From NCBI GenBank assembly GCA_002395225.1, contig DGWH01000089.1, positions 23,951 to 81,258 on the forward strand: a stretch of DNA of 57,308 nucleotides. The letters run 5' to 3'. The notes beneath the pieces were generated by a model. The model saw nothing but the letters and a program-made list of their open reading frames with translations, was not told the origin of the DNA and searched no databases. A program made the translations under genes and the position numbers. The stretch comes from Christensenella sp. UBA4263 (GTDB taxonomy: Bacteria > Bacillota > Clostridia > Christensenellales > Aristaeellaceae). This document shows, piece by piece, positions 53,359-57,308 of the stretch. Every line of letters begins with the position of its first letter. Positions within the stretch are counted from its first letter, which is position 1.

Positions 53359-54012
53359 TTAATCGGGCTGCCTTGTGTATTCTTTCAGCAGCATGCGTTC
53401 CAGCATCTCAAGCTCCGCCTCCGGATCTGATCCCTGCTCCAGCAGATACATCAGACCCACCGCGTACCGCGTCACGGCCGCCATCATGATATGAAAGGAG
53501 CTTGAAAACATCGTCGCCTCCGGAATATTGCTGTTCAGCGTACCGTCCATAACGCCCCGCTGATACATTCCGTGAAATGTTTCACCCAGCCGGTCGATAA
53601 CCAGCAGATACGGTTTTACATGTTCCGGGCTTTGTTCCTCTTTCCGCAGAAAACTGTTCAGATCATAATTGAAGCGCAGCATTTCCTTGTCGTTCCGGAA
53701 GAGATCCAGAAAGGAATCCAGATAGAATCTCATGTATTCCGCGCCGGTCATGCGGTCCATCTCATCCTTTGAAACCGTCGCTGTATACCTGCCGATATAA
53801 TCCGCCCATTTCTGTGCAGCCAGTTCCATCGCCAGGGATACCTTGTTGGAAAAATGCCGGTACAGCGTGGCAATCCCATATCCGCTTTTCCGGGCAATGG
53901 AATCCAGCGAAACCGCTTCAATTCCCTTCGCTGCAAACAATTCAAAGGCCGCATCCAGAAAAGCCCGTCTCTTGACGGCCATCTGTGCTGCATCCTTTTC
54001 CCTGCTTCGCAA
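53359..54012 (-). CDS. TetR family transcriptional regulator
   Basis: This is a 217-residue regulator. The N-terminal HTH is AFLDAAFELFAAKGIEAVSL followed by IARKSGYGIATLYRHFSNKV. The C-terminal helical sensor domain is variable. The start is TTG at 54012 with GGAGG 8 bases upstream. It is likely autoregulated and controls the secreted protein downstream; the ligand is unknown. Confidence 0.88.
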   Translation of the reverse strand: MRSREKDAAQMAVKRRAFLDAAFELFAAKGIEAVSLDSIARKSGYGIATLYRHFSNKVSLAMELAAQKWADYIGRYTATVSKDEMDRMTGAEYMRFYLDSFLDLFRNDKEMLRFNYDLNSFLRKEEQSPEHVKPYLLVIDRLGETFHGMYQRGVMDGTLNSNIPEATMFSSSFHIMMAAVTRYAVGLMYLLEQGSDPEAELEMLERMLLKEYTRQPD

Positions 54013-54551
54013 TGCGAACGCCTCCTCACACGACTCATTCGCCAGCCCGCTGTGCCTCAGGACACGCCCGGGTGAACGCTGCTGAGCAGCTGGCCAGGTT
54101 TCCCCTCTGTTCTCCGTGTGCCTAACGCGATAGCTATACTATCACAATTAACACATTTACGCAATACCCATCTTTAAAAAAAACTGAAGCAGTCTATGGC
54201 GGCAGCCGCCGGGGACTTGCCGGTGATGGGATTTTCATCTTCCCAGACTGGATTTCCACCTGCTAAATTGCGCACCTGTACGGGCATCTCCGGCGCTCCC
54301 GCTCCGGATACCGTCCGGCACAAAAAGATCGTTCAGGTGCTTTTGGCCGAAATCAAACATCCTGTCACAGGACTCCAGAAGATTCGTTGGCTCCATGACG
54401 TCCCGATCCTCCTGTCGATCTAGATGATCGACCCGATAGAGGCCATCTTTCTTATGCAGTACGCAGGCGGAAACGTCATCGTCACAGCCGACTCCGGAAT
54501 GGGTCCAAGTTGCGAGGGAGTTGAGAATTCGTGGTGGGCTTGATTAGTGGT
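54013..54551. other. Intergenic, no gene seen
   Basis: Control region of the TetR gene and decayed sequence. No frame with support. Confidence 0.4.
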
Positions 54552-54580
54552 TTGAAATCTCGAACCTGCCGTGTTATAAT
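54552..54580 (+). promoter_or_regulatory. Sigma-A promoter of the XRE/BrnT-like operon
   Basis: TTGAAA (54552-54557), 17-base spacer, TATAAT (54575-54580). Confidence 0.8.
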
Positions 54581-54626
54581 AAAATCGTAAGGGCTCCGCA
54601 GGGCAGCAGTACAACAGGAGAATGGT

Positions 54627-54839
54627 ATGGAAGCATATGTATCATATGATCCCCTTTGGGCATTGCTGGGGAATCGGGAACTGAACCGAGCACAAATGGC
54701 GAGAGACATTGGAATATCAAAGAGTACTCTTGCAAAGATGGGGCATGACGAGAATGTCAGCCTGGAAGTGATATGCCGGATATGTGCGTATCTGAACTGC
54801 TCTGTAGAAGATGTAATGGAGATAAAACATGTCGGATGA
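54627..54839 (+). CDS. XRE-family HTH regulator
   Basis: This is a 70-residue Cro/C1-type HTH: NRAQMARDIGISKSTLAKMG then ENVSLEVICRICAYLNCSVE, as in YozG-like regulators. CAGGAG lies 6 bases before ATG. It overlaps the next gene by 11 bases and is likely the operon autorepressor. Confidence 0.88.
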   Translation: MEAYVSYDPLWALLGNRELNRAQMARDIGISKSTLAKMGHDENVSLEVICRICAYLNCSVEDVMEIKHVG

Positions 54840-55305
54840 TCTGAACGCAAAGGAATATTGGAAGCACAGGAAAAGCCGAGGAGAGTCGGATTCATATTTT
54901 CCGGAAGGGACCATTCATGAAGATGTTTTTACTGTGCTTGGAGACAGGCTTTTCGTCTGGGATAAACCAAAGAACGAGGCCAATAAGCAGATTCATGGTA
55001 TAGATTTCTACACGGCGATTTACGTATTTAATGACGATGACAGACTGGAGGACGACAATCAGGTAGTCGATGGCGAACTTCGGGAGCAGGCGATTGGAGA
55101 ACTGGAAGAACCGATTGTTGAGGGGCATCCGATTAACACAAAGCACTCCAGACCAAAGGCAATTATAGGAGAGGTGGAGGGCGTTCTGTTTGTGGTATTT
55201 ACCATGGAGGAAGGTCCTGATTGGAAGGCAACAAGAATTATCTCTGCGAGGGCAGCAGATGAGGACGAGGTTAAGGCATATTTCGATTGGAAGTATGGAA
55301 GCTGA
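54829..55305 (+). CDS. BrnT-like toxin family protein
   Basis: This is a 158-residue protein. RLFVWDKPKNEANKQIHGID (about 40-60) and GVLFVVFTMEEGPDWKATRI, then SARAADEDEVKAYF, match the BrnT pattern (WDxxKNxxNxxKHG ... RIISAR). It has an N-terminal extension and an acidic insertion relative to about 90-residue BrnT. BrnT is a RelE-fold ribonuclease toxin neutralised by BrnA. Confidence 0.7.
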   Translation: MSDDLNAKEYWKHRKSRGESDSYFPEGTIHEDVFTVLGDRLFVWDKPKNEANKQIHGIDFYTAIYVFNDDDRLEDDNQVVDGELREQAIGELEEPIVEGHPINTKHSRPKAIIGEVEGVLFVVFTMEEGPDWKATRIISARAADEDEVKAYFDWKYGS

Positions 55306-55355
55306 AGAGAGCATACTCTATAAAGCGGTGAAATTCAATGAAAGGAGAGCGAGCG

Positions 55356-55826
55356 ATGGATTATCTGAACCTGCCATTTACACAGTACGATAGTGCTTAT
55401 CTGGAATCATTGCCGGATGAAGTGTTCTTTGCGAAACGGTTTAAGCTGAGCAAAGAAGATGAAGCTCTTCTGATGAAGAATTCGAGCATTGTACACGGAA
55501 AGAGATTTTACAGGGCAAGAGTCAAGGAACCTATTATGGCTAAGTATGCTGCCATGACGAATCCGAAAGAGGGCGAGCCGGGTTCAAAGTCTAATCCGAT
55601 GATCAGGTTCGGGAAGAAGTATGTTTATAATCAAAATGGAGACCTGGTTCCATTTAGAGGCGATGTCAGGGTGATAGTGTCTCCTAATCTATCAGAAGAG
55701 CAGAAGAAGATGGTGCGGGAAGCGGCAAAAATGCCAATCGTGTATGAACCGGACTGTCCTAAATCCAGTATAGAAAGGCTGCAGCGCTTCAGGGAATACG
55801 GGGCAAAAAGACAAGGAGTATTGTGA
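55356..55826 (+). CDS. Third gene of the XRE/BrnT operon, possible antitoxin
   Basis: This is a 156-residue soluble protein. The start at 55356 has AAAGGAG 8 bases upstream; ATG at 55338 lies before that site. It contains KRFKLSKEDEALLMKNSSIV, then RVIVSPNLSEEQKKMVREAA and a PIVYEPDCPKSSIERLQRFR end. It is not recognised as BrnA, which is shorter. By position it could be the antitoxin, or an added factor. Confidence 0.6.
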   Translation: MDYLNLPFTQYDSAYLESLPDEVFFAKRFKLSKEDEALLMKNSSIVHGKRFYRARVKEPIMAKYAAMTNPKEGEPGSKSNPMIRFGKKYVYNQNGDLVPFRGDVRVIVSPNLSEEQKKMVREAAKMPIVYEPDCPKSSIERLQRFREYGAKRQGVL

Positions 55827-55984
55827 TGAATAGTGGCGCCGCTTTTTCTCAAATCCGTATGGCAGCTGATTCGGAGCTGCGCTATTATTTCTCATGTTTA
55901 ATGCTTGGTGACAGATACACTATCCTGGAAGCAGTGGAGAAGAGTGGGAAGACTGTCGAGGAAATCCTGGAGTTGTTGAAATAG
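55826..55984 (+). CDS. Small protein, 52 residues, fourth gene of the operon
   Basis: ATG overlaps the previous stop by one base (TGATG), with GGAG 7 bases upstream, so it is translationally coupled. Sequence: MNSGAAFSQIRMAADSELRY, then YTILEAVEKSGKTVEEILEL. Helical; unknown function. Confidence 0.55.
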   Translation: MNSGAAFSQIRMAADSELRYYFSCLMLGDRYTILEAVEKSGKTVEEILELLK

Positions 55985-56082
55985 GGGGGAGCATTGCGCT
56001 TCTCCTTTTTTTGTAGCCATACACTTTAGAACAGTAGAGCAGTAAAGCACCCAGGAGTGAGAAAAGAGCCCTGATCACCAGA

Positions 56083-56862
56083 TCATAGGCTCTCAAGGTA
56101 AACGACCTCGGTAGGGTTACATATCCGCGGCACTCGCGCTGTGTTCGACAGACCGGCGCTCACGACCAGACGGCCTTCGTATACACCTTTGGTGTACTTC
56201 GGCAGCCAGCCTTGTCCGGGTGCCCACAAGCCCTGCCAGCGGTGGCGTCGGAAGGAGTAGTAGGCAATCTGACCATTATGTGTGTGTCCGCTGAGGACGA
56301 GATTGACGGAGGCAGGAATGAGCGGGAAATACTCGGGGTGATGGCTGATGACCACATGAAACGCATCTGGAGACGCGACAGCGAAGTCCCCAAGCCACGC
56401 CGTGTCTGGAACACGCTCTGAGGCTGTTCTCAGTCCTTTCAACCCCTCACTGGTCTCCTTCTTGGGGTAGCGTGTGGAAGCTCTCACAGAGACTGGTAGA
56501 CTGGACAGGAAGCGTCTGTAGTCGGTCACATAGGAGCTTGTGAGGCCACCGATCACAACCTTTCGATCATCCACAACTCTCTCCACCCAGCAATTATCCA
56601 AGATAGCCACTCCAGTAGAGGAGATGGCAGCAAGGTCAGCATCGTCCAACATCCATTCGTGGTTGCCCAACGCCAGGAAGGTGGGGGCGATGGCGGCGCA
56701 GGACTGGAGGAACGGCAGGACGTTTTCCTGCGTAGTCAAAGGTGAAACATCCTCCTCCGGATGAGAACCGTACAGAATATCCCCGGCAATACAGATCAGG
56801 GAAGGAGAATGCGCGGCGACTGAAGCGATGACGTGATCGTAGCCTGGATGAGCTTCCCGCAA
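56083..56862 (-). pseudogene. Metallophosphoesterase lacking its N-terminal metal motif
   Basis: GYDHVIASVAAHSPSLICIA then GDILYGSHPEE, ALGNHEWML (GNHE), VVISHHPEYF and VLSGHTHNGQ match calcineurin-like phosphoesterases. The first strand with the DxH motif is missing. Text before about 56862 belongs to a different gene, so the 5' end was lost by fusion. The frame start MQPEKVRQQL is out of family. Confidence 0.75.
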
Positions 56863-57308
56863 TCGGAACCGTAATAGTCTCTGTAGAACTGGGAGCTGTT
56901 GTCGTACTTTTTCTGGTTGCACCGGATGTGTTCCTTTGCAAATACCTTCGGTCTGACTGAGGATTTGACTTTCTCGTACTCCTTAACAAGTCCCTCCGAA
57001 ATGATCAGGAGCATCTCCAGTTCCGGGAGCGTACAGTATTTTACGGTTTCGCAGATCTTCTCTTTGAAGTCTGCCTGGATCACAAGCCTGTCAGTCTGCT
57101 TGTCGCCGATCCGCATGACCAGCACATCGTTTCCGAAGTACATGGAGAGCGCCGCCTGTACCTGGGTGTTGTTTTTGATCTGCCTTGCGTGATAAGGAGT
57201 CAAGCCCAGCAGGTCATCCTCCGTGAAAATCAGAGCATCATTTTCAAGCAGGATGTTGACCACCGCCAGTTCATTGGAACCTTCGCACATGATCAGCCGC
57301 TTCATTTC
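56840..57308 (-). pseudogene. TOPRIM-like protein, 3' end lost by fusion
   Basis: The frame starts at 57305 near the window edge with MKRLIMCEGSNELAVVNILL. VMRIGDKQTDRLVIQADFKE and CTLPELEMLLIISEGLVKEY follow, then RCNQKKYDNSSQFYRDYYGS. The first strand (CEGxNE) fits a TOPRIM/DUF4435-like partner of AAA ATPases. After GKLIQA the sequence becomes the metallophosphoesterase in another frame. The upstream neighbour, outside the window, may be its ATPase. Confidence 0.6.

Overview
The window reads as accessory chromosome of an anaerobic, low-to-mid GC Firmicutes bacterium, most likely a gut or rumen Clostridia (Christensenellales or Lachnospiraceae-like). This is inferred from strong AAGGAGG ribosome sites, frequent TTG starts, LplABC-type and Ugp-type sugar ABC importers, an A-T-C NRPS-like protein beside MATE, SpoIIE and STAS genes, and AAA-ATPase/PD-(D/E)XK proteins. 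There is no rRNA, tRNA or core housekeeping cluster, so taxonomy stays inferential.

Layout. 1-9.6 kb: a secreted protein, a SAM methyltransferase, an L7/L12-C-domain-like protein, a repeat-rich secreted protein, a fused amino-acid-type binding-protein/permease, a NimA-like flavoprotein, an acyltransferase broken by one in-frame TGA, and a conserved hypothetical. 9.8-15.5 kb: a membrane HD-GYP protein, acetolactate decarboxylase, a 5'-truncated gene, and a secreted HCX5R phosphatase. 16.3-22.9 kb: one co-directional cluster, A-T-C NRPS-like protein, MATE exporter, SpoIIE-type phosphatase and STAS antagonist. 23-26.7 kb: mobile and defence debris: an AAA ATPase with a truncated TOPRIM-like partner, a group II intron domain V fragment, a small gene with operator-like repeats, and a PIN gene with a premature stop. 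26.8-32.2 kb: a secreted OB-fold-like protein and a complete Ugp/Msm-type sugar ABC operon. 32.6-38.2 kb: a graveyard of truncated or frameshifted genes around one intact Phd/RelE-type toxin-antitoxin pair. 38.46-38.92 kb: two inverted arrays of a 20-bp repeat. 38.9-43 kb: a secreted phosphatidylserine decarboxylase-like protein and an intact AAA ATPase plus TOPRIM-like pair. 43.7-48.6 kb: an LplABC-type importer divergent from an AraC regulator. 48.6-57.3 kb: tandem repeats, an IS200/IS605 TnpA element, an AAA/PD-(D/E)XK protein, a small secreted protein with a TetR gene, an XRE/BrnT-like four-gene operon, and two gene halves fused at the right edge.

Two interspersed repeat families run through the window. 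R1 (about 90 bp, at least nine copies, some in tandem) has hairpins and ends in an AAGGAGG-like sequence on the minus strand, so it serves as the 5' leader and ribosome site of two or more minus-strand genes. R2 (about 110-145 bp, three copies) is centred on an AGTAAAGGGCCGG palindrome. With several poly(A) frameshifts, nonsense codons and fused gene halves, they mark a plastic region in which defence, toxin-antitoxin and AAA-ATPase genes are being gained and lost.

The best candidates for undescribed biology are the R1 leader-repeats, the AAA plus TOPRIM-like pair at 41.1-42.7 kb, the inverted 20-bp arrays, the XRE/BrnT-like operon and the NRPS-like/partner-switch cluster.
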